Shown here: piece after piece, positions 17,885 through 27,465 of the stretch
How positions within the stretch are numbered: the stretch's first letter is position 1
How the letters are laid out: each line of letters opens with the position of its first letter
Made by a program: the position numbers and the translations under genes
Notes under the pieces: generated by a model
The model's input: only the letters and a program-made list of their open reading frames with translations
Databases searched by the model: none
Told to the model about the DNA's origin: nothing
Assembly (NCBI GenBank): GCA_903845055.1
Contig: CAIMWF010000040.1
Location: 1-64,000 of the forward strand
From: an uncultured Bacteroidales bacterium
GTDB lineage: Bacteria; Bacteroidota; Bacteroidia; Bacteroidales; FEN-979
Reading direction: 5' to 3'
Length of the DNA stretch: 64,000 bases

Positions 17885-17892
17885 CAAAAATA
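17885..17892 (-). promoter_or_regulatory. Candidate -7 element for the CHU_C protein gene
   Basis: The minus strand reads TATTTTTG, matching TAnnTTTG, 18 bases before the chosen ATG at 17866. It overlaps the TTG start of the ORF track, supporting the later ATG. Confidence 0.5.
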
Positions 17893-17954
17893 AGAATTTC
17901 TTTGATTCAGGCCACGATAAAGATCAAACGCTCAAAGCCGGTCAATTAGTATGG

Positions 17955-18317
17955 TCAGAACTGATTGTTTGAAATCATGATGAGGGTGCAGGCATGTACT
18001 ACCTCGATCCCCGCCGCCTCGAGGATGCCGGCAAATTCGGGAGACTCGGTACCGGGATTGAAGATCACCCTGCTGGGTTTCAGCCCCAGGATGTAGTCGT
18101 AATAGGCGGGTAGGTTCTTCGGCCCGATGTACAGGGTGACCGTGTGTATGTCTTCGAATTTCGGAAAAGGTTTTTCAATCCTTACCCCGCTGATCTCCCC
18201 TTCACGCAACCCCACAGCTACAACAGGCACATTGCTGTATTTCAGTTTCCTGACAGCCATGTAGGCAAAACGTTCCGGGTTCGTGGTGGCACCCAGGACC
18301 AGGGTCTTTTTTTTCAC
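17955..18317 (-). CDS. CoA-binding domain protein
   Basis: A 120-residue single-domain Rossmann protein of the CoA_binding_2 family. LVLGATTNPERFAYMAVRKL forms the nucleotide-binding start, and the C-terminal FNPGTESPEFAGILEAAGIEVVHACTLIM is typical. Relatives (YccU type) bind coenzyme A or a related nucleotide, but the physiological role is not settled. It is monocistronic. Confidence 0.88.
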   Translation of the reverse strand: MKKKTLVLGATTNPERFAYMAVRKLKYSNVPVVAVGLREGEISGVRIEKPFPKFEDIHTVTLYIGPKNLPAYYDYILGLKPSRVIFNPGTESPEFAGILEAAGIEVVHACTLIMISNNQF

Positions 18318-18342
18318 GTGTTAATTAATTCACAGACATCTG

Positions 18343-18350
18343 CAAAAATA
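18343..18350 (-). promoter_or_regulatory. Candidate -7 element for the CoA-binding protein gene
   Basis: The minus strand reads TATTTTTG 25 bases before the ATG. No -33 TTTG is at the expected place. Confidence 0.45.
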
Positions 18351-18469
18351 GGTAAAAACAGTCAAAACGACTGAAATTTATCGCTGTTAATGACAAAATT
18401 TCATTAAAAAACAACAAAGTTTCCATTGGCAAAAATATTGCGGGCAACCAGCCACATGTATGATACCTA

Positions 18470-18497
18470 AAAATCGTAAATCGTAAATCGTAAATAA
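18470..18497. repeat. Heptamer tandem repeat (AAATCGT)x3-4
   Basis: A perfect 7-base period array ends 5 bases before the clpB ATG. It belongs to the same family as arrays at 42.3, 43.6, 57.0 and 60.1 kb. Confidence 0.92.
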
Positions 18498-18502
18498 TTC
18501 AT

Positions 18503-21094
18503 ATGAACCTCAACAATTTCACCATCAAGGCCCGGGATGCCGTAAGCAGGGCGCAGGAGATTGCGGCAGCCGGCGGCAACCAGGCAGTTGAGAACATCCA
18601 CCTGTTAGAGGGTATCCTTAAAGCCGATGACCAGGTTGTACCCTTCCTGCTAAAAAAGCTAAACGTAAACTCTGAAATATTCGCGGCGGCCGTTGATAAA
18701 ATGACAACCGCGCTTCCCAGTGTGAGCGGTGGTGAACAGTTCCTGTCGCCGGATGTTTCATTGGCGCTGCAGAAAGCCGCAGATCATTCGCGTGCGATGA
18801 AGGACGAATTCGTCACCATCGAGCACCTTCTGCTCGGCATCCTGTCGGGAAACGACCCGGCTGCACGATTGCTGCGTGACAACGGCGTCAGCGAAAAAAA
18901 CCTGAAGGAGGCCATCCGGCAGCTGCGCCAGGGTGGCGTCGTTACGAGCGCAGAGGCTGAAAACACCTACCAGTCGCTGGGGAGGTATGCCAGGAACCTC
19001 AACGACCTGGCCCGGGACGGGAAACTCGACCCGGTCATCGGCCGCGACAGCGAGATCAGGAGGATCCTGCAGATCATCTCGCGAAGGACAAAGAACAACC
19101 CCATCCTGATCGGTGAACCGGGAGTGGGTAAAACGGCGATCGCCGAAGGACTGGCGCACCTTATCATCGATGGCGACGTTCCTGAAAACCTGAAAAGCAA
19201 GCAGATCCATTCACTCGACATGGGGGCGCTGGTTGCCGGTGCCAAGTATAAGGGAGAATTCGAGGAACGACTTAAAAGTGTGGTGAAGGAGGTCATTGCG
19301 TCCGACGGGGAGGTCATTCTCTTCATTGATGAGATACATACCCTGGTGTGTGCCGGCGGGGGTGAAGGAGCCATGGACGCTGCTAATATCCTGAAACCGG
19401 CGCTGGCCCGTGGCGACCTGCACGCGGTCGGAGCCACGACCCTGAAGGAATACCAGAAATATTTCGAGAAGGACAAGGCGCTGGAACGGAGGTTTCAGCC
19501 GGTGATGGTGGATGAACCCGGCACAGCGGATGCTGTTTCAATTCTCCGGGGACTGAAAGAGCGGTATGAAACCTACCATCATGTCAGGATCAAGGATGAA
19601 GCGATCATTGCCGCGGTTGAACTGTCGCAGCGTTATATCACCGACCGTTTCCTGCCCGACAAGGCCATCGACCTCATCGACGAGGCAGCCTCCAAGCTCA
19701 GGCTGGAGATCAACTCGCGCCCTGAGGAACTCGAAAAGACCGACCGGAAAATACGACAGCTTGAGATCGAACGGGAGGCCATCAAACGCGAAAATGACGA
19801 ACACAGGTTGAAATTGCTCAATGCGGAGATCGCCAACCTGAAGGATGAACAGCAGGAGTTCACTGCCCGCTGGAGATCTGAAAAGGAACTAGCAGACCAG
19901 ATACAGCTCCGGAAAAAGCAGATTGAATCATTTAAACTCGAGGCGGAACAGGCCAACCGGGGCGGCGACCTTGGCAAGGTGGCCGAGATCAGGTATGGAA
20001 GGATCCCGCAGGCGGAAAAGGAGATCGGGCAACTGAAGGAAAAGCTGTCGGCGATTCAGAAAGATTCCCCACTTGTTAACGAAGAGGTGGGCACCGAAGA
20101 GATCGCCGGCATCGTTTCCCGGTGGACGGGAATCCCGGTGAGCAGGATGCTGGAGAGCGAACGTCAAAAACTGCTGAACCTTGAAGAAACCCTGCACAAC
20201 CGCGTTGTCGGGCAGGAAGAGGCGATCGGTGCCATCGCCGATGCCATCCGGCGCAGCAGGTCGGGATTACAGGATGCCAGGCGCCCGATCGGTTCCTTCA
20301 TATTTCTCGGAACGACAGGGGTAGGCAAAACAGAGCTGGCGAAAGCACTCGCAGAATCTTTGTTTAACAGCGAGAACAACATGGTAAGGATCGACATGTC
20401 GGAATACCAGGAAAGGCACACGGTTTCCCGGCTCATCGGCGCCCCCCCGGGCTACGTGGGCTATGACGAAAGCGGTCAGCTGACAGAGGCCATCCGCCGA
20501 AAACCCTATGCGGTGGTTCTTTTTGATGAGATCGAAAAGGCGCATCCCGATGTCTTCAACATCCTGCTCCAGGTGCTCGACGACGGCCGCCTTACCGACA
20601 ACAAGGGGCGGGTAGTTGATTTCAGGAATACCATCATCATCATGACCTCCAACATCGGGTCGCATATCATCCGCGAAAACCTTGAAAACGCAACCGATGC
20701 GAATCGTGATGAAAGAATCGGAAAAACCCGGGAGGAGGTGTTCTTCCTGCTCAGGAAAAGCATCCGGCCGGAATTTCTAAACAGGGTCGATGAAATCATC
20801 ATGTTCCGTCCGCTGACGCGGCAGGAGATCGCCCGTGTCGTGGAACTCCAGCTAGAACTGGTTAAGCAAATGGCGGGCAGAAACAACGTCCGCCTTTCGG
20901 TGACCCGGGGGGCCATGAACTTCATCGCCCGCATGGGATTCGACCCTCAGTATGGCGCACGACCCATCAAACGTGTGATCCAGAAGCAACTACTGAATGA
21001 ACTTTCAAAGATGATGCTTGCCGGAAAGGTCAGTCCCGATTCGGACGTATTGGTGGATGAGGAAAATGACGGACTTGTGTTTAAAAACCAGTGA
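18503..21094 (+). CDS. clpB: ATP-dependent disaggregase ClpB
   Basis: A hexameric AAA+ chaperone that rescues aggregated proteins with DnaK. It has an N-terminal Clp repeat domain (residues 1-145) and AAA-1 with Walker [11 protein letters not shown] near 205 and Walker [13 protein letters not shown] long coiled-coil middle domain (about 410-530) distinguishes it from ClpA/C. AAA-2 has [14 protein letters not shown] near 612 and [20 protein letters not shown]. The length of 863 residues is typical. A heptamer repeat array occupies the leader, and no recognisable heat-shock operator was seen. Confidence 0.97.
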   Translation: MNLNNFTIKARDAVSRAQEIAAAGGNQAVENIHLLEGILKADDQVVPFLLKKLNVNSEIFAAAVDKMTTALPSVSGGEQFLSPDVSLALQKAADHSRAMKDEFVTIEHLLLGILSGNDPAARLLRDNGVSEKNLKEAIRQLRQGGVVTSAEAENTYQSLGRYARNLNDLARDGKLDPVIGRDSEIRRILQIISRRTKNNPILIGEPGVGKTAIAEGLAHLIIDGDVPENLKSKQIHSLDMGALVAGAKYKGEFEERLKSVVKEVIASDGEVILFIDEIHTLVCAGGGEGAMDAANILKPALARGDLHAVGATTLKEYQKYFEKDKALERRFQPVMVDEPGTADAVSILRGLKERYETYHHVRIKDEAIIAAVELSQRYITDRFLPDKAIDLIDEAASKLRLEINSRPEELEKTDRKIRQLEIEREAIKRENDEHRLKLLNAEIANLKDEQQEFTARWRSEKELADQIQLRKKQIESFKLEAEQANRGGDLGKVAEIRYGRIPQAEKEIGQLKEKLSAIQKDSPLVNEEVGTEEIAGIVSRWTGIPVSRMLESERQKLLNLEETLHNRVVGQEEAIGAIADAIRRSRSGLQDARRPIGSFIFLGTTGVGKTELAKALAESLFNSENNMVRIDMSEYQERHTVSRLIGAPPGYVGYDESGQLTEAIRRKPYAVVLFDEIEKAHPDVFNILLQVLDDGRLTDNKGRVVDFRNTIIIMTSNIGSHIIRENLENATDANRDERIGKTREEVFFLLRKSIRPEFLNRVDEIIMFRPLTRQEIARVVELQLELVKQMAGRNNVRLSVTRGAMNFIARMGFDPQYGARPIKRVIQKQLLNELSKMMLAGKVSPDSDVLVDEENDGLVFKNQ

Positions 21095-21099
21095 GCAGG

Positions 21100-21801
21100 C
21101 TATTTGGCTCCTCCAACGAGCTTCACCAGGATGCCTTTGTTATAAATCTCTTTTTTGGTAACAGCGCCCATTTCGCCATAATACATCCAGGTTCCGTCCT
21201 GTAAGCCGGAAATGTACTGGCCGGCCATCATCACCTGGCCCGACGAATAAAAGGTTTTGAACAGACCATCTTTTTCCCCGGCCTTGTAGGTTGCACGCAG
21301 TTTGATCTTCCCGTCGAGATAATACTGCTCCCAGGGACCATCCTTCACCCCCGACCTGAGGTGGTGGATCTCCGACAATTGTCCGTCAGGGTAGAACACT
21401 TTTGAAATCCCGTCGGTAAGACCGTCTTTGTAGTTTTCTTCGGATACCAGCGTCCCGTTCGATTCACTGAAAAACTGCCAGGTGCTGTCCTTCTTTTCGT
21501 CCCTGTAGATCCCCGTTGCCATTTTTTTGCCATTGGGAAACCAGGAGGTCGTGACTGCCCGTTTACCCTGGTTTGAAATCACCGAAACGGTCTTCAGTTT
21601 CCCGTCGGGATAATAATAACGGAACTCCCCCAAAGGCAGTCCGTCTTTAAAGTGCCCTTCATAAACCAGTTGTCCGGCACTGTTTTTTTTTCGCCAGACC
21701 CCCTGTTTGCGGCCTGTTTTGTCTGTAACATTCAGGGTATCCTGTGCGAAAGCCTGACAGGAAAAAAATGCAAGCAGGAAAAAGATGAAAATCCGGAACA
21801 T
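21100..21801 (-). CDS. MORN-repeat exported protein (YwqK family)
   Basis: A signal peptide (FFLLAFFSCQAFAQ) is followed by about eight MORN-like units with the pattern YxDGxxxGxWxxYYxDGK, for example FKDGLPLGEFRYYYPDG and YISGLQDGTWMYYG. Annotation pipelines often call such proteins YwqK-family antitoxins, but no toxin gene is nearby. The exported repeat protein more likely acts in the envelope. It converges with clpB, leaving 5 bases between stops. Confidence 0.82.
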   Translation of the reverse strand: MFRIFIFFLLAFFSCQAFAQDTLNVTDKTGRKQGVWRKKNSAGQLVYEGHFKDGLPLGEFRYYYPDGKLKTVSVISNQGKRAVTTSWFPNGKKMATGIYRDEKKDSTWQFFSESNGTLVSEENYKDGLTDGISKVFYPDGQLSEIHHLRSGVKDGPWEQYYLDGKIKLRATYKAGEKDGLFKTFYSSGQVMMAGQYISGLQDGTWMYYGEMGAVTKKEIYNKGILVKLVGGAK

Positions 21802-21823
21802 AATCTTTTATAAATTACTTTTA

Positions 21824-21831
21824 CAAAGTTA
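21824..21831 (-). promoter_or_regulatory. Candidate -7 element for the MORN protein gene
   Basis: The minus strand reads TAACTTTG, 22 bases before the ATG. The divergent recR gene has a related TAATTTCG on the plus strand at 21836-21843. Confidence 0.5.
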
Positions 21832-21844
21832 AATATAATTTCGC

Positions 21845-22468
21845 GTGCAATCCTATCCATCCAAACTTCTCGAGCAGGCCGTCAACGAACTGGCCAAACT
21901 TCCCGGGATCGGGCGAAAAACGGCGCTGCGTATGGCGTTGCACCTGCTGAAACGGAACATTGCCGATGTTGAGGCAATGGGAAATTCAATCATCAGGATG
22001 CGCAGCGATATCATATACTGCCGCGAATGCCGGAACATCTCCGACCAGGAACTCTGCGCGATCTGTTCAAACCCGAAAAGGGACCATTCCCTGATCTGTG
22101 TTGTCGAGGATATCCGGGATGTCATGGCCATCGAAAACACCGGGCAGTATAACGGGGTGTATCACGTGCTGGGCGGCATCATCTCTCCGATGAACGGCAT
22201 CGGGCCGCAGGAACTGCACATCGATGCCCTGATCGGCAGGGTGAACGAGGTAAATGCCACCGAGGTGATCCTGGCGTTGCCTGCCACCATCGAGGGCGAC
22301 ACCACGAATTTTTATCTTTTCAGGAAATTGACCGGTTTTAACCTGGTATTGTCGACCATTGCCCGCGGAATTTCAATCGGCGATGAACTTGAGCATACCG
22401 ACGAGGTCACGCTGGGGCGGTCCATCCTCAACCGCACCCCCTATGAATCGGTGGTTACCCGGAAATAG
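21845..22468 (+). CDS. recR: Recombination protein RecR
   Basis: A DNA-clamp protein of the RecFOR gap-repair pathway. Residues 1-45 hold the helix-hairpin-helix ([20 protein letters not shown]), and residues near 57-75 a Cys4 zinc finger ([18 protein letters not shown]). A TOPRIM domain ([15 protein letters not shown] ... [12 protein letters not shown]) follows. The start is GTG, fixed by the conserved N-terminus [10 protein letters not shown]. The GTG lies one base after a TAATTTCG sequence resembling a -7 element, so the mRNA may have almost no leader. Confidence 0.96.
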   Translation: MQSYPSKLLEQAVNELAKLPGIGRKTALRMALHLLKRNIADVEAMGNSIIRMRSDIIYCRECRNISDQELCAICSNPKRDHSLICVVEDIRDVMAIENTGQYNGVYHVLGGIISPMNGIGPQELHIDALIGRVNEVNATEVILALPATIEGDTTNFYLFRKLTGFNLVLSTIARGISIGDELEHTDEVTLGRSILNRTPYESVVTRK

Positions 22469-22474
22469 CGAAGG

Positions 22475-22702
22475 TCAGAACAACTCCAGCTGGTTGACCG
22501 CCACCTGCTGGACCGCTGATTTTTTCAACCCGCCATAATTTTCCAGCATCGGGCGAATGGCTTTCTTAATGAGCTTTGTGGGTGTTGTTCGCCGGGAACG
22601 ACAAAAATTCATCAGCGAACGTTTCTGCCTGGCGGTCACCTTGAAGGTGATCGTCTTGAACTTCACCGGTTTTTTGGCCTTTTTTGTTTTTTTTGATGGC
22701 AT
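22475..22702 (-). CDS. Small basic protein, possibly ribbon-helix-helix-like
   Basis: A 75-residue lysine- and arginine-rich protein. The track's longer start overlaps glmM; the ATG at 22702, 4 bases after the glmM stop, is more natural. After a PSKKTKKAKK tail comes a strand-helix-helix pattern (KTITFKVTARQKRSLMNFCRSRRTTPTKLIKKAI). This suggests a DNA- or RNA-binding ribbon-helix-helix-like fold. I do not recognise the family. It is probably co-transcribed with glmM and converges with recR. Confidence 0.6.
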   Translation of the reverse strand: MPSKKTKKAKKPVKFKTITFKVTARQKRSLMNFCRSRRTTPTKLIKKAIRPMLENYGGLKKSAVQQVAVNQLELF

Positions 22703-22706
22703 CGGG

Positions 22707-24101
22707 TCAGCATTCGTTAACAATTTCATTGAAGTCGCTGATGATCTTCCGGGCAAGGTTGTCGGCCTTCGCCATCATATCACTTTCAGCGTATATCCTC
22801 ACGATCGGTTCGGTATTGGAGCGTCGCAGGTGAACCCACTCGTTTTCAAAATGGATCTTGATGCCATCGATGGTGGTGACAGGATGTGCGCTGTATTTGT
22901 CAATTATTTTTGACAGGATGCGATCAATATCCATCTCAGGCGAAAACTCGATCTTGTTTTTAGAAATGTAATAATCGGGGTACTTGTCGCGCAGGGCCGA
23001 ACATTTCTTACCCGACCGAGCAAGGCAGGTCAGGAAGAGGGCAATGCCAACCAGCGCATCCCTGCCGTAATGCAAATCGGGATAGATCACCCCGCCGTTC
23101 CCTTCGCCCCCGATCACGGCGTTCTTTTCTTTCATCATGGCCACCACGTTGACCTCTCCCACCGCCGAGGCAAAATAGTTCCCGCCCGACCATTCGGTCA
23201 CGACCTGGAGCGCACGGGTGGATGAAAGGTTCGAAACAGTATTCCCGGCCTTGTGCCGGAGCACGTAATCGGCCACAGCCACCAGGGTATATTCTTCCCC
23301 GAAAGGCTCGCCGATCTCATTCACGATTGCCAGCCGGTCAACATCCGGGTCGACCACAAAGCCAAGGTCGGCCTTGTTCCTGACGACCATCGCGCAGATA
23401 TCTGCAAGGTGTTCGGGCAGTGGTTCCGGGTTATGGGGAAAAAGGCCGGTGGGATCGCAGTAAAGCTTGTCGATCGTGGTAACATTCAGTGCCTTGAGAA
23501 GGGCAGGGATCACAATGCCACCCGTACTGTTGACTGCATCGATGACCACCCTGAAATCTGCCTTCCTGATGGCCTCGGCATCGACCAGGGGAAGGGCGAG
23601 AATTTTTTCAATATGTTTCGCGATGAAGGTATCATCGGTCCGATAGGAGCCAAGATCATGGATACCGGCAAATAACAGCCCGGCCTGTTCCGAAAGGACC
23701 AGCACCCGGTCGCCGTCGGCAGCGGTGAGAAACTCTCCCCGGTCGTTCAGCAGTTTCAATGCATTCCATTGCACCGGGTTGTGGCTTGCAGTGAGAATAA
23801 TCCCACCCGAAGCACGGAGATCCGTCACGGCTATTTCAACCGTAGGGGTTGTGGTCAGCCCGACATCCACCACGTCGATCCCCATGCCCATCAGTGTACC
23901 GGTCACCAGGTTGCTGACCATCTGCCCCGAAATCCGTGCATCACGACCGACCACGACCCTCAGTTTCTTCCCCTGGCGAACCTCTTGCAGAAATGCGGCA
24001 TATGCCGATGTAAATTTCACAATGTCGACAGGGCTGAGTCCTTCGCCTGCCACCCCGCCCATGGTTCCCCTGATGCCGGAGATGGATTTTATTAATGCCA
24101 T
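22707..24101 (-). CDS. glmM: Phosphoglucosamine mutase-type phosphohexomutase
   Basis: The enzyme probably converts glucosamine 6-phosphate to glucosamine 1-phosphate for UDP-GlcNAc synthesis. Motifs are present in order: ISGIRGTMGG at the start, the phosphoserine loop TASHNPVQWNALKLLN, the metal loop FVVDPDVDRLAIV, the sugar loop GGEGNGGVIYPDLHYGRDAL and the phosphate loop RRSNTEPIVRIYAES. The ATG at 24101 gives 464 residues; the 46 extra residues in the track are upstream sequence. The metal loop has DVDR rather than DADR. Assignment to GlmM rather than PMM follows the length and the GEGNGG loop. Confidence 0.85.
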   Translation of the reverse strand: MALIKSISGIRGTMGGVAGEGLSPVDIVKFTSAYAAFLQEVRQGKKLRVVVGRDARISGQMVSNLVTGTLMGMGIDVVDVGLTTTPTVEIAVTDLRASGGIILTASHNPVQWNALKLLNDRGEFLTAADGDRVLVLSEQAGLLFAGIHDLGSYRTDDTFIAKHIEKILALPLVDAEAIRKADFRVVIDAVNSTGGIVIPALLKALNVTTIDKLYCDPTGLFPHNPEPLPEHLADICAMVVRNKADLGFVVDPDVDRLAIVNEIGEPFGEEYTLVAVADYVLRHKAGNTVSNLSSTRALQVVTEWSGGNYFASAVGEVNVVAMMKEKNAVIGGEGNGGVIYPDLHYGRDALVGIALFLTCLARSGKKCSALRDKYPDYYISKNKIEFSPEMDIDRILSKIIDKYSAHPVTTIDGIKIHFENEWVHLRRSNTEPIVRIYAESDMMAKADNLARKIISDFNEIVNEC

Positions 24102-24114
24102 GCGTTTTTTAGGA

Positions 24115-24122
24115 CAAAAGTA
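24115..24122 (-). promoter_or_regulatory. Candidate -7 element for glmM
   Basis: The minus strand reads TACTTTTG, 13 bases before the glmM ATG. This supports the late start and implies a very short leader. Confidence 0.5.
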
Positions 24123-24205
24123 AAAGAATTCGCGCTGGAAACCCGTCCTGTTAATAAAAAATGATATCCGGGCTGCGGGGCAGGGGAACAGGACCTTTTT
24201 TTTCG

Positions 24206-24213
24206 TAATTTTG
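24206..24213 (+). promoter_or_regulatory. Candidate -7 element for the TPR protein gene
   Basis: TAATTTTG matches TAnnTTTG 43 bases before the ATG at 24257. The -33 region is T-rich without an exact TTTG. Confidence 0.45.
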
Positions 24214-24256
24214 CAGAAATTGCTGCCTGACTGTAACATGCATCAAAGACTGCAGA

Positions 24257-25666
24257 ATGGAAGAATCATCAGAATCATTTTTTGACCGTGAAACCCTTTC
24301 GCTTGTCGGACGTTTCGAAATAATGGTCCGGCAGGGGCAGCATGTTTTCTTTGATGTCGATGAGTTTGAAGAGATCATAGAGTATTATTTTTTCAGGAAT
24401 GAGCAGCGCAAAGCGCTGAAGACCATCAACCTGGCCCTGGAACAACATCCCGAATGTCTCTCCATCATGATCAAAATGGCACAATACCAGGTCAATATAA
24501 AAAAAGACCGGGAGGCGCTCCGTATCCTGAAGGAGATTGACCACATCGCCATTACCGACAGCGATCTCTTCCTGGCCAAGGGTAACCTTTACAGCCAGCT
24601 GGAAAAACCGGTGAAAGCCATCGAAGAATTCAAACGGGCCGTCGATGGTTCGGAGTTTCCCGACGAAATCTATTCCAACATCGCCTTTGAGTACGAAAAC
24701 CTTGGAAAATATGACCAGGCGATCGAATTCCTGCTGAAATCGCTTGAGATCAATCCCGAAAACGACGGGGCCCTTTACGAGTTTGCATTCTGTTGCGAAG
24801 TTTCACAGCAAACCGAATACTGTATCACCTACCTGGAGTCGTTTCTCGACCAGCAACCCTATTCCGTGGCAGGTTGGTTCAACCTGGGCATTGCCTACAG
24901 CAACATCGACCTGTACGAAAAGGCCATCGACGCCTATGATTATGTGCTGGCCATCGACGAATCCTTTTCATCAGCCTATTTCAACAAGGCGAATTGCTTT
25001 GCCAACATCAGCAATTACGACAAGGCGGTTGAAACCTATTTCGAAACATTCTACTACGAAGAGCCGGAACCCGTTACCTACTATTATATTGCGGAATGTT
25101 ACGAAAAGCTTAAAAAGTTTGACACCTCGATCGAATACTACCAGAAGGCGGTCGCCCTCGATCCCGAGTTTGCCGACGCCTGGCTTGGCATCGGGATCTC
25201 ACACGACGAACTCGGCCGGCCACAGTCTGCGCTTCCTTATATTCTCAAAGCCATCAAGATATCCCCTGCCATCCCTGAATACTGGTTTATCCTCGGCGAT
25301 ATCCAGATCAAATTATCCAGGATAGAGGAAGGAATCGCCTCTTACCGCAAAGTCATCGAACTCGACCCGGAAGATACCGATGTGTGGCTGGACCTCTCAG
25401 TGGTTTATGCAGATCAGAAAAATTTTGAAAAGGGATATGAAGTATTGCAGGAGGGCGTCCTGCACCATGCAGCACACTCCGATTTCTATTTCGGCATGGG
25501 CTATTACCTTTTCATGATGGGAAAAGAGCAGCAGGGGAACGAAATGCTGTCAAAAGCGCTCGAAATGGATTATGAAGGATACCAGAGGCTTTTCACCACC
25601 TTTCCTGAAGCCAGGAATCACCCGAAGGTGGCCGAACTCATCAGTTCCTGCAAAAAAGACGAGTAA
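24257..25666 (+). CDS. Cytoplasmic TPR-repeat protein
   Basis: A 469-residue protein without signal peptide or membrane segment, made almost wholly of TPR units from about residue 40 (for example KYDQAIEFLLKSLEINPEN, KFDTSIEYYQKAVALDPEF, RIEEGIASYRKVIELDPED). About eleven repeats can be seen. It is acidic and likely a protein-interaction scaffold. The next gene on the strand is the ComA-like enzyme, 42 bases downstream, so the two may form an operon. Confidence 0.85.
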   Translation: MEESSESFFDRETLSLVGRFEIMVRQGQHVFFDVDEFEEIIEYYFFRNEQRKALKTINLALEQHPECLSIMIKMAQYQVNIKKDREALRILKEIDHIAITDSDLFLAKGNLYSQLEKPVKAIEEFKRAVDGSEFPDEIYSNIAFEYENLGKYDQAIEFLLKSLEINPENDGALYEFAFCCEVSQQTEYCITYLESFLDQQPYSVAGWFNLGIAYSNIDLYEKAIDAYDYVLAIDESFSSAYFNKANCFANISNYDKAVETYFETFYYEEPEPVTYYYIAECYEKLKKFDTSIEYYQKAVALDPEFADAWLGIGISHDELGRPQSALPYILKAIKISPAIPEYWFILGDIQIKLSRIEEGIASYRKVIELDPEDTDVWLDLSVVYADQKNFEKGYEVLQEGVLHHAAHSDFYFGMGYYLFMMGKEQQGNEMLSKALEMDYEGYQRLFTTFPEARNHPKVAELISSCKKDE

Positions 25667-25708
25667 CGGTTCCCAGCCGTCCGGGTTGACTTTATTTAAA
25701 AACCTCAT

Positions 25709-26497
25709 ATGACACAGACCAATCTACCATTTTTACCCGAACGCACCACCAAACCCAGGCTCAACGGGATCGCCATGGTAATGGACAAAGGGCTCAGCCT
25801 CCGTGAAGCGGAGGATTTTACCGAAACCGCAGGTCACCTCGCTGATTTCGTGAAACTCGGATTCGGGACCTCCGTCGCCGCCAACAAGGTGAAGGAAAAG
25901 GTGAAGGTTTACCAGAAAGCAGATATCAGGGTATATGTCGGCGGAACACTCTTCGAAGCCTTCGTTATCCGGAACATGTTTGATGATTACCTGAAATACA
26001 TTGACCAGCTTGGCCTCGATACCGTGGAGGTATCCGATGGTTCCATGATCATGGATCACGATGTGAAGTGCGAATACATCCATAAATTGTCAAAGAACTT
26101 CACGGTCCTTTCCGAAGTGGGTTCGAAGGAATCGGGTATCCTGATCGCCCCCGGCCGATGGATCGAGATGATGCAGAAGGAACTCCAGGCGGGCTCCTTC
26201 AAGGTGATCGGCGAAGCCCGCGAAAGCGGGAATGTCGGCATCTACCGTCCCACCGGCAAGGCCCATGTCGCCCTCATCAACAAAATCCTTGCAAAAGTAC
26301 AGGCCGACAAACTGCTGTGGGAGGCCCCGCTCAAACCGCAGCAGGTATGGTTTATCCAGCATTTCGGTGCCAACGTCAACCTGGGCAACATCGCCCCGGC
26401 CGAACTGATCCCGCTCGAAACCCTCAGGCTCGGACTGCGCGGTGACACTTTTTTCACATTCCTGCCGGAGAAGTTCAGGAAATTCAAGCCGGAATAA
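25709..26497 (+). CDS. comA: Phosphosulfolactate synthase (ComA family)
   Basis: A 262-residue TIM-barrel protein of the ComA family. Characterised members add sulfite to phosphoenolpyruvate to give (2R)-phospho-3-sulfolactate, the first step of one coenzyme M route. Visible family blocks are LADFVKLGFGTSVA, VYVGGTLFEAF, DTVEVSDGSM, VLSEVGSKESG, EARESGNVGIY and the C-terminal ANVNLGNIAPAELIPLETLRLGLRGDT. No ComB or ComC homologue is encoded in the window. In Bacteroidetes the product's fate is not established. Confidence 0.9.
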   Translation: MTQTNLPFLPERTTKPRLNGIAMVMDKGLSLREAEDFTETAGHLADFVKLGFGTSVAANKVKEKVKVYQKADIRVYVGGTLFEAFVIRNMFDDYLKYIDQLGLDTVEVSDGSMIMDHDVKCEYIHKLSKNFTVLSEVGSKESGILIAPGRWIEMMQKELQAGSFKVIGEARESGNVGIYRPTGKAHVALINKILAKVQADKLLWEAPLKPQQVWFIQHFGANVNLGNIAPAELIPLETLRLGLRGDTFFTFLPEKFRKFKPE

Positions 26498-26501
26498 AAA
26501 A

Positions 26502-26530
26502 GAAATAGCGAAATAGCGAAATGGCGAAAA
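26502..26530. repeat. Octamer tandem repeat (AAATAGCG)
   Basis: Three 8-base units follow the comA stop by about 5 bases. It is directly succeeded by a heptamer array, so two repeat families fill the comA-aroE gap. Confidence 0.88.
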
Positions 26531-26540
26531 GTTTCTTAAT

Positions 26541-26568
26541 GCCTACTGCCTATTGCCTATTGCCTATA
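26541..26568. repeat. Heptamer tandem repeat (TGCCTAT)
   Basis: A 7-base period array of four units (TGCCTAC/TGCCTAT) ends 6 bases before the aroE ATG. Confidence 0.9.
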
Positions 26569-26574
26569 TTTTGA

Positions 26575-27333
26575 ATGGTGAAAGAAACCGATTTGACACT
26601 GTATGGATTGATCGGATTTCCGCTGGGCCACTCGTGGTCGGCGGAATGGTTTAATGAAAGATTCAGGAGAACGGGGGATTTCCATAAATCATACCATCTC
26701 TACCCGCTGGAGGATATCCGTGAATTTCCCGGTTTGCTTCATTCCCAGCCACTCCTGGGCGGGCTGAATGTCACCATCCCATACAAAGAACAGGTTATCC
26801 CACTGCTGGATGAACTCGACCCGGAAGCCCGGGCCATCGGGGCCGTGAACACCATCAGGATTTACAGGGTGAGCGGGAAGCCCGTGACGAAGGGATTCAA
26901 CACCGACGCCCCCGGGTTTCTGCAGACCCTTACGCCGGCCATGACCAGCGGCCGTGCGCTGGTGCTGGGAACCGGCGGGGCTTCCAGGGCTGTTGCCCAT
27001 GCGTTGGCCGGGGAAGCGGTGCCGGTCACCTTTGTTTCGCGGCTTAAAAAAGGGCCCGGCATCATCTCCTGCCAGGAACTTACAAAGGAAGTCATGGAAA
27101 GCCACCCGCTCATCGTCAATGCAACACCAATTGGGATGTACCCTGAAATCGATGATTATCCACCGATCCCCTATCATTTCCTCAACGAAGGACATTTCCT
27201 TTACGACCTGGTATACAACCCTGAAATTACCGGTTTTATCAAACAGGGTATGCTGCATGGTTCTATGACCATGAATGGTTTACAGATGTTGAGAAACCAG
27301 GCGGAGCTGGCATATGAAATCTTTTCCCGGTAA
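26575..27333 (+). CDS. aroE: Shikimate dehydrogenase
   Basis: The enzyme reduces 3-dehydroshikimate to shikimate in aromatic amino-acid synthesis. The N-terminal shikimate-binding domain shows GFPLGHSWSAEWFN, and NVTIPYKEQVIPLLD holds the catalytic lysine. AIGAVNTI and FNTDAPGFLQ supply further substrate contacts. The NADP domain has VLGTGGASRAVAHAL and ends in NGLQMLRNQAELAYEI. The 252-residue length is slightly short but complete. Two repeat arrays occupy the upstream gap. Confidence 0.95.
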   Translation: MVKETDLTLYGLIGFPLGHSWSAEWFNERFRRTGDFHKSYHLYPLEDIREFPGLLHSQPLLGGLNVTIPYKEQVIPLLDELDPEARAIGAVNTIRIYRVSGKPVTKGFNTDAPGFLQTLTPAMTSGRALVLGTGGASRAVAHALAGEAVPVTFVSRLKKGPGIISCQELTKEVMESHPLIVNATPIGMYPEIDDYPPIPYHFLNEGHFLYDLVYNPEITGFIKQGMLHGSMTMNGLQMLRNQAELAYEIFSR

Positions 27334-27408
27334 ACTTTTTCTTCCCGGGTTTATAATTTAGAAACATTATCAATTAAGGCCTGGCGCAATGTTAAAACCA
27401 TATTTGCG

Positions 27409-27416
27409 TAATTTTG
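27409..27416 (+). promoter_or_regulatory. Candidate -7 element for the electron-transfer cluster
   Basis: TAATTTTG lies 49 bases before the ATG of the heme b membrane protein. No exact TTTG is at -33, so the promoter may be weak or activator-dependent. Confidence 0.45.
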
Positions 27417-27465
27417 ATATCTCAAAACCTGCATATCAACCACACGCCTTAACCCGGTAAAATAA

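Noticed and set aside
21100-21801. YwqK/MORN protein considered as an antitoxin of a toxin-antitoxin pair
   Set aside because: It has a signal peptide and no toxin-like partner gene; clpB and recR flank it.
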